DNA from: Sulfitobacter litoralis
Lineage (GTDB): Bacteria; Pseudomonadota; Alphaproteobacteria; Rhodobacterales; Rhodobacteraceae
Assembly (NCBI RefSeq): GCF_900103185.1
Contig: NZ_FNJD01000016.1
Coordinates: 24,424-88,423, forward strand
Reading direction: 5' to 3'
DNA length: 64,000 nucleotides
The notes beneath the pieces are model-generated. The model did no database searches, was not told the origin of the DNA, and saw only the letters and a list, made by a program, of their open reading frames with translations. Both the position numbers and the translations under genes were made by a program. This document shows, piece after piece, positions 9,583-17,709 of the stretch (position 1 is the stretch's first letter; every line of letters starts with the position of its first letter).

Positions 9583-10566
9583 ATGACAGCCCCCACGCTT
9601 CGCCGGTATCTGACACACAACAGCTTTGATCCCGATCTGGTTTTTCTGCTTGAAGACATCGCCTCGGCGTCGCGTTTGATCGCCGGTCTGGTGCGCCGCG
9701 GCGCGTTCGAGGGCAACCTTGGTGCCGCCGGAGAGATCAACGTTCAAGGCGAGGCGCAGAAAACGCTCGATATCATGGCCAACGATGTGTTCGAGCGTGA
9801 GTGTGCCAACAGCCCGCGTCTGGCAGCACTTGTGTCCGAAGAGGTCGAAGAGGTCACCTGGCTGAAAGAGCCGCAAAAGGGCGACTACCTGCTGTATTTC
9901 GATCCGCTGGATGGGTCGTCGAACCTTGATGTGAACCTGTCGGTGGGCTCGATCTTTTCGGTCATGCAGGTACAGGCCGATGGGGACCGCAACGTGCTGC
10001 ACAACGGCCGCAACCAGATTTGCGCGGGCTATGCGATCTACGGCCCCTCGACCATGTTTGTGGTCACCAAGGGCGACGAAGTGGCAGGCTTCAGTAGCGA
10101 TCCGGACACTGGCGAGTTCAGCCTGACGCACCCCCAGATGACCGTACCGGCAGAGACCTCGGAATATGCGATCAACACCTCGCGCGCACGCTATTGGTAT
10201 GCCCCCGTCAGCCGTTACGTGGACGAGGCCGTCGCCGGCAAGGAAGGCCCCCGTGGCCGGTCGTTCAACATGCGCTGGACCGCGTCGATGGTCGCGGATG
10301 TGCACCGCATCCTCACCCGTGGCGGCGTCTTTCTGTACCCCGCTGACAGCAATAATCAAAAGACCGGCGGCAAGCTGCGGCTGATGTACGAGGCGAACCC
10401 GATGGCGATGGTGATCGAGGCCGCGGGCGGTGCGGCATCGACAGGGAAGGGCGCGATCATGGATGTCGCCCCCACGGCACCGCACCAACGCGTGCCGGTG
10501 ATCCTTGGCTCGCGCGACGAGGTTGCCGTGCTCGACGCCTATCACGCAGATGGCGCTGACAGCTAA
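9583..10566 (+). CDS. fbp: Fructose-1,6-bisphosphatase, class I
   Basis: Hydrolyses fructose 1,6-bisphosphate to fructose 6-phosphate, the committed gluconeogenic step. 327 residues with the metal-binding motif DPLDGSSN (near residue 108) and the class I signature GKLRLMYEANPMA (near residue 264). This is the class I type, not GlpX. It lies 10 bases after glpK in the same direction. In context it turns the DHAP made from glycerol toward hexose phosphates, and co-expression with glycerol uptake makes metabolic sense. No cysteine-rich redox insertion of the chloroplast kind is visible. Confidence 0.96.
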   Translation: MTAPTLRRYLTHNSFDPDLVFLLEDIASASRLIAGLVRRGAFEGNLGAAGEINVQGEAQKTLDIMANDVFERECANSPRLAALVSEEVEEVTWLKEPQKGDYLLYFDPLDGSSNLDVNLSVGSIFSVMQVQADGDRNVLHNGRNQICAGYAIYGPSTMFVVTKGDEVAGFSSDPDTGEFSLTHPQMTVPAETSEYAINTSRARYWYAPVSRYVDEAVAGKEGPRGRSFNMRWTASMVADVHRILTRGGVFLYPADSNNQKTGGKLRLMYEANPMAMVIEAAGGAASTGKGAIMDVAPTAPHQRVPVILGSRDEVAVLDAYHADGADS

Positions 10567-10570
10567 GCCG

Positions 10571-11704
10571 ATGTTCTCGTTTTTCTCTCCGCAAGCGCTG
10601 CACTTCGGACGTGGACAGGCCGCGCAGACCGCAGCGTTGGCCGCTGGGTTTGGGAAGCGTGTGCTGATCGTGCACGGGTCCAATGCTGCCCGCGCTGCGT
10701 GGCTGATCGAAGATTGCCAAGCGGCGGGGTTGTCTGTTGTCAGTGAAGGCTGTGGGGCAGAGCCAAGTTTACCTGCACTGGAGGCCGCACTTGGCCGTAT
10801 AGGCGCAGATCAACCCGACGTGCTCATCGCGGTTGGCGGTGGCTCGGTGATCGACTTTGCCAAGGCGCTTGCGGCGCTGATCCCCTGCGCGAAGGCACCT
10901 TTGGAGTACCTCGAAGGGGTAGGGGGCGGCAAACCGCTCGACACCGCGCCTTTGCCGATGATTGCCCTGCCGACCACGGCGGGCACGGGGGCAGAGGTCA
11001 CCAAGAACGCTGTGATCGCTGTGCCGGAACATGGGGTCAAGGTCAGCCTGCGTGACGCGCGGATGATACCCAACATCGCGATTGTGGATGCGGCCCTGAT
11101 GCAGGGCGCACCGCGCCACGTGACTCTCGCGGCAGGGTTGGATGCGGTGACGCAGGTGATCGAACCTTACCTGTCGGTCAAGGCGACACCGATGACGGAT
11201 GCGCTGTGTCAGGCGGCGATCCCCAAAGGGCTGGCTGCGCTGCGCGCGATCGTAGAGCAGGACGCAGCAGATGCGTGGGACGACATGGCATGGGTCAGCA
11301 CCTGCGGTGGTTTGGCACTCGCGAATGCAGGTCTGGGGGCTGTGCATGGCTTTGCCGGTGTCATCGGTGGCCAGACCGGTGCCCCGCACGGAGAGATCTG
11401 CGGTGCCTTACTGCCGGCTGTCCTGGCGTCTCATGTGGAAAAGGCAAAAGCGGGCACGCAGGTGCACACACGGCTGATGTGGATCTTGGACCTGATCGAT
11501 ACCGCATTCGAGGTGGAGACAGGGGCAGGGCTGTCTGCCTTGCGCAACTGGTCCCGCGACATGGGGTTGCGCGATCTGGTTCAGATGGGACTGGACCCCG
11601 ACGATCACGCGCAGGTGGCCCAGCTTTCGGCTGGGGCGTCGTCGATGAAAGGCACGCCTTTCTCCCTGACGCACGAAGATCTTATCGCGATCCTGCGCGC
11701 CTGA
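10571..11704 (+). CDS. Iron-family alcohol dehydrogenase with altered metal site
   Basis: 377-residue group III (iron-containing) alcohol dehydrogenase. It has the NAD(P)-binding GGGSVID motif and the PTTAGTGAEVT stretch. Metal ligand positions can be aligned with the family: D191, then glutamine at 195 where a histidine is usual (DAVTQVIE), then H259 and H273. The start at 10571 gives the fold's normal N-terminus (MFSFFSP) 4 bases after fbp; an in-frame ATG at 10550 would overlap fbp. It ends the glycerol operon. A glycerol, dihydroxyacetone or short-aldehyde substrate is plausible from context, but the substrate cannot be read from sequence. Confidence 0.85.
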   Translation: MFSFFSPQALHFGRGQAAQTAALAAGFGKRVLIVHGSNAARAAWLIEDCQAAGLSVVSEGCGAEPSLPALEAALGRIGADQPDVLIAVGGGSVIDFAKALAALIPCAKAPLEYLEGVGGGKPLDTAPLPMIALPTTAGTGAEVTKNAVIAVPEHGVKVSLRDARMIPNIAIVDAALMQGAPRHVTLAAGLDAVTQVIEPYLSVKATPMTDALCQAAIPKGLAALRAIVEQDAADAWDDMAWVSTCGGLALANAGLGAVHGFAGVIGGQTGAPHGEICGALLPAVLASHVEKAKAGTQVHTRLMWILDLIDTAFEVETGAGLSALRNWSRDMGLRDLVQMGLDPDDHAQVAQLSAGASSMKGTPFSLTHEDLIAILRA

Positions 11705-11812
11705 TGTAAGGTACTGGGGGCGTAAAATCCCTAGTGTTTCACGCAGCTTGGCAACCGCGGTGATGCCACCGTTCGTCATGCCATTCCAACGAAGGGGGCG
11801 GCATCTTGAGAA

Positions 11813-11831
11813 ACGGCGGTTCTTCCGCCGT
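11813..11831 (-). terminator. Hairpin downstream of dusA
   Basis: Perfect 7-base stem ACGGCGG/CCGCCGT with a 5-base loop in the convergent gap between the alcohol dehydrogenase and dusA. Read on the minus strand it is followed by TTCTC, so it is a plausible but weak terminator for dusA. Confidence 0.4.
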
Positions 11832-11846
11832 AGAGGATGGCTATCG

Positions 11847-12860
11847 TTAAACCGTCTCTTGCGCCTCGGCCAATGTCTGCATGGCGTCTAGTGCTTCGAG
11901 CAACACCTGACGGTCGGCACCGGGTCTTGAGGCTTGCTCGGACAGCGTCCGTCGCCAGACCCGCGCGCCGGTGCGCCCCGCGAAAAGGCCCATCATATGC
12001 CGCGTGATCTGGTTCAGCCTGCCGCCATGATCAAGATGCGCATCGATATAGGGCAGCATGTGCGCCACAACATCTTCGGGGGTGGTATCTTGCCCCGTGC
12101 CGTAAATCCGGCGATCTGCTTGGGCCAAAATATCGGTGGGATTGTGATAGGCGCTACGCCCGATCATCACACCGTCCAGCCCCGCATCCAGAAACGCCTC
12201 TGCCTGATCAAGAGACGTGATGCCGCCGTTAACCGAGATATGCAGGTTCGGGAATAGCCCCTTCATCCGGTGGACAATGTCGTAGTCCAACGGCGGGATG
12301 TCGCGGTTTTCCTTGGGGCTCAAGCCTTGAAGCCACGCCTTGCGCGCATGGATCGTCACACGTTCGCAGCCCGCACCGACGATCTGAGCCAAAAATTCGG
12401 GCAGCACCTCTGCCGGGTTCTGGTCGTCGACACCGATCCGGCATTTGACCGTGACGTCCACATCAACCGCACGGCGCATGGCTGCAACCGATTTGGCCAC
12501 AAGAGCCGGCTGCTCCATCAACACCGCGCCAAAGCAGCCCGACTGCACACGATCCGACGGGCACCCCACGTTCAGGTTGATCTCGTCATACCCCGCCTGC
12601 GCCCCGATCCGCGCCGCTTCTGCCAGCTCGTCCGGATCGGACCCGCCGAGCTGCAAGGCCACGGGGTGCTCTGACACATCGTGATCCAGCAAATGCACAG
12701 CACCACCGCGCACCAAAGCCGGCGAAGTCACCATTTCCGTATAAAGCAACGTCTCTTTCGAAAACAGCCGGTGCATGTAGCGGCAATGACGGTCCGTCCA
12801 GTCCATCATAGGTGCCACGGACAGGCGCGCGGCGCGGGTGATGTTGGATTTATATCCCAT
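11847..12860 (-). CDS. dusA: tRNA-dihydrouridine(20/20a) synthase DusA
   Basis: Flavoprotein that reduces uridine 20/20a in the D-loop of tRNAs. 337 residues from the ATG at 12860; a longer in-frame TTG start at 12917 exists but adds a tail outside the fold. The TIM-barrel start SVAPMMDWTDRHCRY is characteristic of the DusA branch, and the family motif NVGCPSDRVQSGCFGAVLM contains the catalytic cysteine. Arginine and histidine FMN contacts (VKCRIGVDD, ITIHAR-like VTIHARKAW) are present. It stands alone, convergent with the glycerol operon. Confidence 0.93.
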   Translation of the reverse strand: MGYKSNITRAARLSVAPMMDWTDRHCRYMHRLFSKETLLYTEMVTSPALVRGGAVHLLDHDVSEHPVALQLGGSDPDELAEAARIGAQAGYDEINLNVGCPSDRVQSGCFGAVLMEQPALVAKSVAAMRRAVDVDVTVKCRIGVDDQNPAEVLPEFLAQIVGAGCERVTIHARKAWLQGLSPKENRDIPPLDYDIVHRMKGLFPNLHISVNGGITSLDQAEAFLDAGLDGVMIGRSAYHNPTDILAQADRRIYGTGQDTTPEDVVAHMLPYIDAHLDHGGRLNQITRHMMGLFAGRTGARVWRRTLSEQASRPGADRQVLLEALDAMQTLAEAQETV

Positions 12861-13075
12861 GAGGGTCTGAGCCTTGTCGTTTATCGAACTGGAAATATGG
12901 GGGTTCGGAAGGGTCAATGCTATAGCCGCGCGCCCAAGGCAAGGGCCAGCGGTTCACATACCGTGCACCAGCGGTTTGCCCAAATCGGAGGCATCAGTTT
13001 GTGCCCTAGGGCTTTCAGCGCATTTATTACCCTGATTTTGCCTAAATCCTGCCATATCTTCACACTTATATCACA

Positions 13076-13099
13076 CTGTCGGAGCCAAACTACCGACAG
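13076..13099 (+). other. Stem-loop upstream of a small unknown gene
   Basis: CTGTCGG (13076-13082) and CCGACAG (13093-13099) form a perfect 7-base stem with a 10-base loop. It lies about 60 bases before the small gene at 13157, in the 296-base stretch between the divergent dusA and that gene. It could be an operator palindrome or a 5' leader structure. No clean promoter could be placed in the stretch. Confidence 0.35.
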
Positions 13100-13156
13100 G
13101 CGACCGAGAATCGAATCGATCGGCGCACAAATTGAACGACACGAGAGATGGCAGAG

Positions 13157-13366
13157 ATGAAGATGACCAATACAGTGCAAGATCAGCAGACCAATATCCT
13201 CACGTTTGTGCCCGCTGTTGCGACATGGAAATGTATTACCGTGGCACAACATTTCGGGTCGACACCGGTGGTGCCGGCGGCGAATGAGAACTACGCGCCG
13301 CAGGATCACGAAGGCGCACAAACCCGCAGGGAAATGCTTGATTTCCTGTACCGTGTCGCCCGCTGA
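13157..13366 (+). CDS. Small protein of unknown function
   Basis: A 69-residue hydrophilic protein that I do not recognise. The ATG at 13157 is chosen because GAGAG (13143-13147) lies at a normal spacing; an in-frame ATG at 13148 would be too close to it. There is no signal peptide or transmembrane segment. The C-terminal third is charged (TRREMLDFLYRVAR) and could form a helix. It is flanked by the divergent dusA and the convergent DUF1289 gene, so it must be a single-gene unit. It may be real, given the ribosome site and the structured leader, but coding status needs conservation data. Confidence 0.5.
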   Translation: MKMTNTVQDQQTNILTFVPAVATWKCITVAQHFGSTPVVPAANENYAPQDHEGAQTRREMLDFLYRVAR

Positions 13367-13383
13367 ACTAAGCGCGTGACGTC

Positions 13384-13626
13384 TTAATCCTTGGCACCGC
13401 GTTTTAGCCGTGCGGCCCGACCGCCACGCCGTTTTGCCAACGTGCCCGCCCGCGATGGAAGGTCGGCCATGACGCTACGGCGCTCTTGGGGCGACATGCG
13501 CGACCAGGCACCGATTTCGTCGATGGACCGAAAGCAACCTGTGCACAAACGTGTTTCGGGATGCACCACGCAGAGCTTCACGCAGGGGCTTTCTACTTCG
13601 TCCCGTTTCCAAATATCGTCGCTCAT
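13384..13626 (-). CDS. DUF1289 cysteine-motif protein
   Basis: 80-residue protein of the DUF1289 family, which is widespread in proteobacteria and of unknown function. The conserved core SPCVKLCVVHPETRLCTGC provides four cysteines in a CxxxC...CxGC arrangement, suggestive of metal or Fe-S binding. The start at 13626 follows a TAGGGAAA site and removes an arginine-rich extension that is not part of the family. It lies 40 bases downstream of ruvX in the same direction and may be co-transcribed with ccmI and ruvX. The basic tail (RRGGRAARLKRG) might contact nucleic acid. Confidence 0.8.
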   Translation of the reverse strand: MSDDIWKRDEVESPCVKLCVVHPETRLCTGCFRSIDEIGAWSRMSPQERRSVMADLPSRAGTLAKRRGGRAARLKRGAKD

Positions 13627-13666
13627 GCCTGTTTCCCTACGCTTTCTCGCGATTGACGCCGTGGCC

Positions 13667-14152
13667 CTATGCCGATGTCCCTTGCGCCTTGATGACACGT
13701 AAGCGGTCGAGCACCCCTTGCAAGATATAGCCCGCAGCCACGTGGTCGATCACCTCGGCGCGGCGTCGGCGCGACGTGTCCGCCTCGAGCAGGGCGCGTT
13801 CTGCCGCGACCGTGCTGAGCCGTTCATCCCAGAACCCGATGGGGATATCCCCCAACCGGTCAAAGTTGCGCGCAAAAGCCCGCGTAGATTGACAGCGCGC
13901 GCCTTCTGACCCGTCCATATTGCGGGGCAGTCCCAACACGAGGCCGCCGATCCTGCGTGCTGCGATGATCTCTGACAGGCGGGCAGCATCAACGCCAAAC
14001 TTTTTCCGGCGCACGGTTTCCAGCGGCGTGGCGATCGACAGGAAACTGTCCGTGACCGCAACGCCGATAGTTTTCTCGCCAAGGTCCAGACCGATCAGTG
14101 CCTGCATCGGGGGCAGGGCGGCGGCGAATTCGGTGATATCGTCATAGATCAT
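13667..14152 (-). CDS. ruvX: Putative pre-16S rRNA nuclease / Holliday junction resolvase RuvX (YqgF)
   Basis: 161-residue RNase H-like protein of the YqgF/RuvX family, implicated in 16S rRNA 5'-end maturation and earlier proposed as a resolvase. The first strand carries the catalytic aspartate in IGLDLGEKTIGVAV (about residues 19-32), and the second conserved acidic stretch appears as GFWDERLSTVAAERAL. The C-terminal aspartate lies in AEVIDHVAAGYIL. The start codon overlaps the ccmI stop by four bases (ATGA type), so it is translated after ccmI. This ccmI-ruvX-DUF1289 order is typical of Rhodobacteraceae. Confidence 0.92.
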   Translation of the reverse strand: MIYDDITEFAAALPPMQALIGLDLGEKTIGVAVTDSFLSIATPLETVRRKKFGVDAARLSEIIAARRIGGLVLGLPRNMDGSEGARCQSTRAFARNFDRLGDIPIGFWDERLSTVAAERALLEADTSRRRRAEVIDHVAAGYILQGVLDRLRVIKAQGTSA

Positions 14153-15375
14153 TCGGTCACTCCGGCGCGTTCGCCCGCGCGTTGAATATCATCCATTGCG
14201 GCAGGGTCATCGGCAAACACCTCTACCGCGTTTTCATAGATCGACCGGGCGCGTGCCGTTTCGCCAAGCACCCCTAACGATGAAATCAGTCGCGCCCAAT
14301 CTTCGACGGGTCCGCCTTGGGTTGCCAGCCGTGATGACAGCGTTTCAACCATGCCGCCAATCATTTCCATACGCTCGGCGGGGGTCATGTCCTGTGCCGC
14401 GTCCACATCCTCTGTCGAAGGGCCTCGTAGGGCACCGCTACCAATCTCGGGGACGGTGTAGTCCACGCCGGCCAGCGTGGCGATAGGACCGATCTGCGCG
14501 AGAATAGGCGCGATCCAGGGGGCGTCTTCGGGGCCGCGCCGCAGCAACCCGTCCCACATGCGGAACGCGAGATCGGGGCGCCCCGTTTGCACCAACATCA
14601 AGCCCCAATAATACCGCGCGGTGCCGTTCTCGACCTCACGCGATAGCACAGCACGCAGCACCGCTTCGGCCTCGGGCGAGACATAGCCGCCTGCGGCCAT
14701 TACCATCAGTTCGGCATAGCCCGACACTTCCTCGACCGAGGCTTCCGTGCCTTTCAGGCGCACGACTTTGCCCTGTGCAGCCGCCGCAGCGGCGTAGTTG
14801 CCCACGCGCGCCTCGTTCTGGGCCAGCAGCATGTTGCCTTGGATGTCATCGGGTCGCGCGGCAACCGTGTCACGCAGACGCGTCAGCAAGGCTTGATACT
14901 CCGAGCTTAGCTCGGGCGGCAGGTCGGCGGCAGGCAGCTCTGCTTCGGCGGTGGCTTGATCAGGACGGTTCAGGCGCATGTCTTCGGCCCGTGCGATGCG
15001 GTCCTGCAACGCAAGATCGCCATAGCCCGGTGCCCCCAACTGCCAGTACAGGGCCAAGCTGCCGCCCAGCAATACAACCGCGATGACCGAGGTAACGACA
15101 GGCGAGGGTTTGCCTCCGGCGGATACAACGATGTGACCCGCGGCATCAGCGGCCAGAATACGGCGCGAGATTTCGGTGCGCACACGGGTCGCATCGGCGT
15201 CGGGCAAAACACCGCGGGCCACGTCACGTTCGACCTCGGCCAGTTGATCGCGATAGACTTGAACGTCATGCGCAGCACCGATTTCGGCAGGCATGCTTGC
15301 CCCGCGGGACAAGGCACGCGCCAGCAATACGGTCACGAGCGCGGCCCCTGCGGCGGCAATGATCCAGAAACTCAT
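14149..15375 (-). CDS. ccmI: Cytochrome c biogenesis protein CcmI
   Basis: Membrane-anchored TPR protein that delivers apocytochrome c to the heme ligation machinery (CcmF/H). 408 residues: a first transmembrane helix at about 2-20, a cytoplasmic coiled segment (QVYRDQLAEVERDVARGVL), a second transmembrane helix around 95-112 (VVTSVIAVVLLGGSLALYW) and a periplasmic TPR-like domain. The remaining ccm genes in the window (ccmABCDG) lie about 30 kb away; ccmE, ccmF and ccmH are not in the window. It is followed by ruvX with a 4-base overlap. Confidence 0.9.
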   Translation of the reverse strand: MSFWIIAAAGAALVTVLLARALSRGASMPAEIGAAHDVQVYRDQLAEVERDVARGVLPDADATRVRTEISRRILAADAAGHIVVSAGGKPSPVVTSVIAVVLLGGSLALYWQLGAPGYGDLALQDRIARAEDMRLNRPDQATAEAELPAADLPPELSSEYQALLTRLRDTVAARPDDIQGNMLLAQNEARVGNYAAAAAAQGKVVRLKGTEASVEEVSGYAELMVMAAGGYVSPEAEAVLRAVLSREVENGTARYYWGLMLVQTGRPDLAFRMWDGLLRRGPEDAPWIAPILAQIGPIATLAGVDYTVPEIGSGALRGPSTEDVDAAQDMTPAERMEMIGGMVETLSSRLATQGGPVEDWARLISSLGVLGETARARSIYENAVEVFADDPAAMDDIQRAGERAGVTE

Positions 15376-15610
15376 AAAGATGCGGTCCAGTAATTATAGC
15401 TGATGCACATCTAACCGCTGCGGGGCGGTGACAAAAGGGGCCATATTGATGCACCTCGTCGCGGCCGGGGCATGGTTTTTGCCCGATTGCGGCGTATGTC
15501 GCAAAACTGTTATGGAGTGCCGCGACGGGTATCCTCTTTTTCCCCCGAGGACCCAGAAAGAAGCCAAGCCGAGTGCGGCTGCCCACGAATCCTTGCCGGA
15601 GACCGCTTTC

Positions 15611-16855
15611 ATGAAGAAATACTCAGCCTTTGCCGTCGCCCGCGAAGCTCTGCGCCATCACACCGGTTGGCAGCGGGCTTGGCGCGATGCGCAGCCCAAG
15701 AAACGCTATGACGTGATCATTGTCGGTGCTGGCGGACATGGTCTGGCGACGGCATACTACTTGGGTAAAAACTTTGGCATCACCAATGTGGCGATCCTTG
15801 AAAAAGGCTGGCTGGGGGGCGGGAACACGGGCCGCAATACGACGATCATCCGCTCGAACTACCTGCAAGATCCCTCTGCTGCGATCTACGAAAAGTCACG
15901 GTCGCTGTATGAAACCATGAGCCAGGACCTGAACTATAACGTCATGTTCAGCCCGCGCGGCGTGATCATGTTGGCGCAGACCCACCACGAGGTGCGCGGC
16001 TACCTGCGTACCGCCCACGCAAACGCGCTGCAGGGTGTGCAAACCGATTTTATCGGGCCTGAAAAGGTCAAAGAGCTGGTCCCGATCATCAACATCGATG
16101 GGCCGCGCTATCCGGTTCTGGGTGGTCTTTGGCAAAAGCGTGGCGGCACGGCACGGCATGATGCTGTGGCGTGGGGCTATGCGCGGGCGTGTTCGGATAT
16201 GGGCATGGACGTGATCCAGAAATGCGAAGTCACCGGCATCCGGCAGGAAAATGGCAAGGTCACCGGCGTCTCAACCAATCGAGGCGACATTGATTGCGAC
16301 AAGCTTGCTATGGTCGTCGCAGGGCACTCGGGGCATTTGGCAGAAATGGCGGGCTTCCGTCTGCCGATCGAATCTGTCGCCCTTCAGGCGCTGGTGTCCG
16401 AACCGATCAAGCCCTGCATGGATGTGGTGATCATGGCCAATACCGTGCACGGCTACATGAGCCAGTCCGACAAGGGTGAAATGGTGATTGGCGGCGGCAC
16501 CGACGGGTACAACAACTACACTCAACGTGGGTCATTCCATCACATCGAAGAAACCGTGCGCGCCTTGGTGGAGACCTTCCCAATGGTCTCGCGGCTCAAG
16601 ATGCTGCGCCAATGGGGCGGGATCGTGGATGTCACGGGGGACCGGTCTCCGATCCTGTCGAAAACGCCGGTGGAAGGCGTATTTGTGAACTGCGGCTGGG
16701 GCACTGGCGGGTTCAAGGCGATCCCAGGATCGGGCTGGGCCATGGCTGAACTGATGGCCAAGGGCCGGTCACCATTGACCGACGCATTTGGGCTCAACCG
16801 GTTCCAGGAAGGGCGCTTTATCGACGAATCCGTGGCGGCAGGGGTGGCCCATTGA
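15611..16855 (+). CDS. soxB: Sarcosine oxidase beta subunit
   Basis: Beta subunit of heterotetrameric sarcosine oxidase, which demethylates sarcosine to glycine with 5,10-methylene-THF (or formaldehyde) and hydrogen peroxide. 414 residues, close to the usual 415-417. The FAD motif VIIVGAGGHGLATAYYLG begins near residue 36, and GGGNTGRNTTIIRSNYL near residue 69 matches the covalent-FMN/FAD region of SoxB. The start at 15611 has GGAG 9 bases upstream. Unlike the common contiguous soxBDAG layout, soxB here is separated from soxD by a small membrane-protein gene and a terminator. Confidence 0.95.
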   Translation: MKKYSAFAVAREALRHHTGWQRAWRDAQPKKRYDVIIVGAGGHGLATAYYLGKNFGITNVAILEKGWLGGGNTGRNTTIIRSNYLQDPSAAIYEKSRSLYETMSQDLNYNVMFSPRGVIMLAQTHHEVRGYLRTAHANALQGVQTDFIGPEKVKELVPIINIDGPRYPVLGGLWQKRGGTARHDAVAWGYARACSDMGMDVIQKCEVTGIRQENGKVTGVSTNRGDIDCDKLAMVVAGHSGHLAEMAGFRLPIESVALQALVSEPIKPCMDVVIMANTVHGYMSQSDKGEMVIGGGTDGYNNYTQRGSFHHIEETVRALVETFPMVSRLKMLRQWGGIVDVTGDRSPILSKTPVEGVFVNCGWGTGGFKAIPGSGWAMAELMAKGRSPLTDAFGLNRFQEGRFIDESVAAGVAH

Positions 16856-16891
16856 TCAGCGTGCGTAACTCAGTTCATTTCGGCAAAGTAC

Positions 16892-16917
16892 GGAACTTTA
16901 TAGGGCGCAGCGGCGTT
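16892..16917 (+). promoter_or_regulatory. EcfG-type general stress promoter motif (GGAAC-N17-CGTT)
   Basis: GGAAC at 16892-16896 and CGTT at 16914-16917 are 17 bases apart, the arrangement bound by the alphaproteobacterial general-stress sigma factor EcfG. It ends 36 bases before the ATG of the small membrane gene at 16953, giving a leader of about 30 bases. The same motif at nearly the same distance precedes the gene at 22250. Whether this organism has the EcfG-PhyR-NepR system is not visible in the window. Confidence 0.6.
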
Positions 16918-16952
16918 TGCACTTCATATCAAGTTTATGAAGGACCATTCAC

Positions 16953-17207
16953 ATGGCAGACCCTGACCACAACCAAGCGCCACACACCACACAAGCGCCC
17001 CAAACCACCGTTAACAAAACCAGCGGCACTGGTTCCGGTATCATCATCGGTGTTCTCGTCGTTCTGGTCCTTGGCTTCGGCTTTTTCTTCTTTTCGGGCG
17101 GCACGCCTGCGACTGATTCCGGTGATATCAACGTCAACGTCGAAGGGGCCACAGATGGCGCTGCCGATGCCGTTGAAGGCGCTGCAGAAGAAGCAACCGG
17201 CAACTAA
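16953..17207 (+). CDS. Small single-pass membrane protein, unknown
   Basis: 84-residue protein with a polar, threonine- and glutamine-rich N-terminus (1-28), one strong transmembrane helix (GIIIGVLVVLVLGFGFFFFSG, about 29-49, quoted here only as a block) and an acidic Ala/Glu/Asp/Gly tail. I do not recognise a family. AAGGA (16940-16944) precedes the ATG. It has a private EcfG-type promoter motif and a private terminator at 17235, so it behaves as a monocistronic insert between soxB and soxD. A role in envelope or osmotic stress is inference from the promoter only. Confidence 0.75.
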   Translation: MADPDHNQAPHTTQAPQTTVNKTSGTGSGIIIGVLVVLVLGFGFFFFSGGTPATDSGDINVNVEGATDGAADAVEGAAEEATGN

Positions 17208-17234
17208 GCCGCTTTCCACTCTATTTATGATGAC

Positions 17235-17268
17235 AAAGGCTGGCCCCCGTGATGGGGCCGGCCTTTTT
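17235..17268 (+). terminator. Rho-independent terminator between the small membrane gene and soxD
   Basis: AAAGGCTGGCCCC (17235-17247) pairs with GGGGCCGGCCTTT (17254-17266) through 13 positions, one of them a G-U, with a 6-base loop and a T-run to 17268. It should end transcription from soxB and the small gene, implying that soxDAG need their own promoter or read-through. Confidence 0.88.
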
Positions 17269-17300
17269 GCGTTTCACGCCAACCTCAAAGGGAGCGCCCC

Positions 17301-17630
17301 ATGCTGACACTGACTTGCCCCAACTGTGGGATCACCGCCGAGGAAACCGAATTTCACGCCGGTGGTGAGGCGCATCTTAAAAGGTTTGGCCCGGGCTCCT
17401 CTGATACCGAATTCGAGCAATATCTGTTTATGCGCGACAACCCCAAGGGCGTGCATTTCGAACGTTGGCGCCACGTCTATGGATGCGGCAAGTGGTTTCA
17501 CGCCGCGCGCGATACCATGACGCTCGAGGTATTTGGGACCTATACCGCCCAGACCAGCACCGTCCCTCAAGATATCATCAACAAGATAATGGACCGTCGC
17601 CCCGACTGGCAGGCATCGACCGCCCCATGA
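17301..17630 (+). CDS. soxD: Sarcosine oxidase delta subunit
   Basis: 109-residue zinc-binding delta subunit of heterotetrameric sarcosine oxidase. The N-terminus has CPNC (residues 6-9), and a later YGCGKWFH segment supplies further ligands, in line with the Cys3-His zinc site of the family. AAAGGGAG lies just before the ATG. It sits 33 bases after a strong terminator and 79 bases before soxA. It is slightly longer than typical deltas of about 95-100 residues, with a short variable C-terminus. Confidence 0.92.
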   Translation: MLTLTCPNCGITAEETEFHAGGEAHLKRFGPGSSDTEFEQYLFMRDNPKGVHFERWRHVYGCGKWFHAARDTMTLEVFGTYTAQTSTVPQDIINKIMDRRPDWQASTAP

Positions 17631-17709
17631 TCGCCGCGCTCCTTCATTTTGCCAAGAAAACTCCCGCCGGAGGCGTCCGCGCTTTCGCAATATTCCAAGG
17701 TTTGACTTC

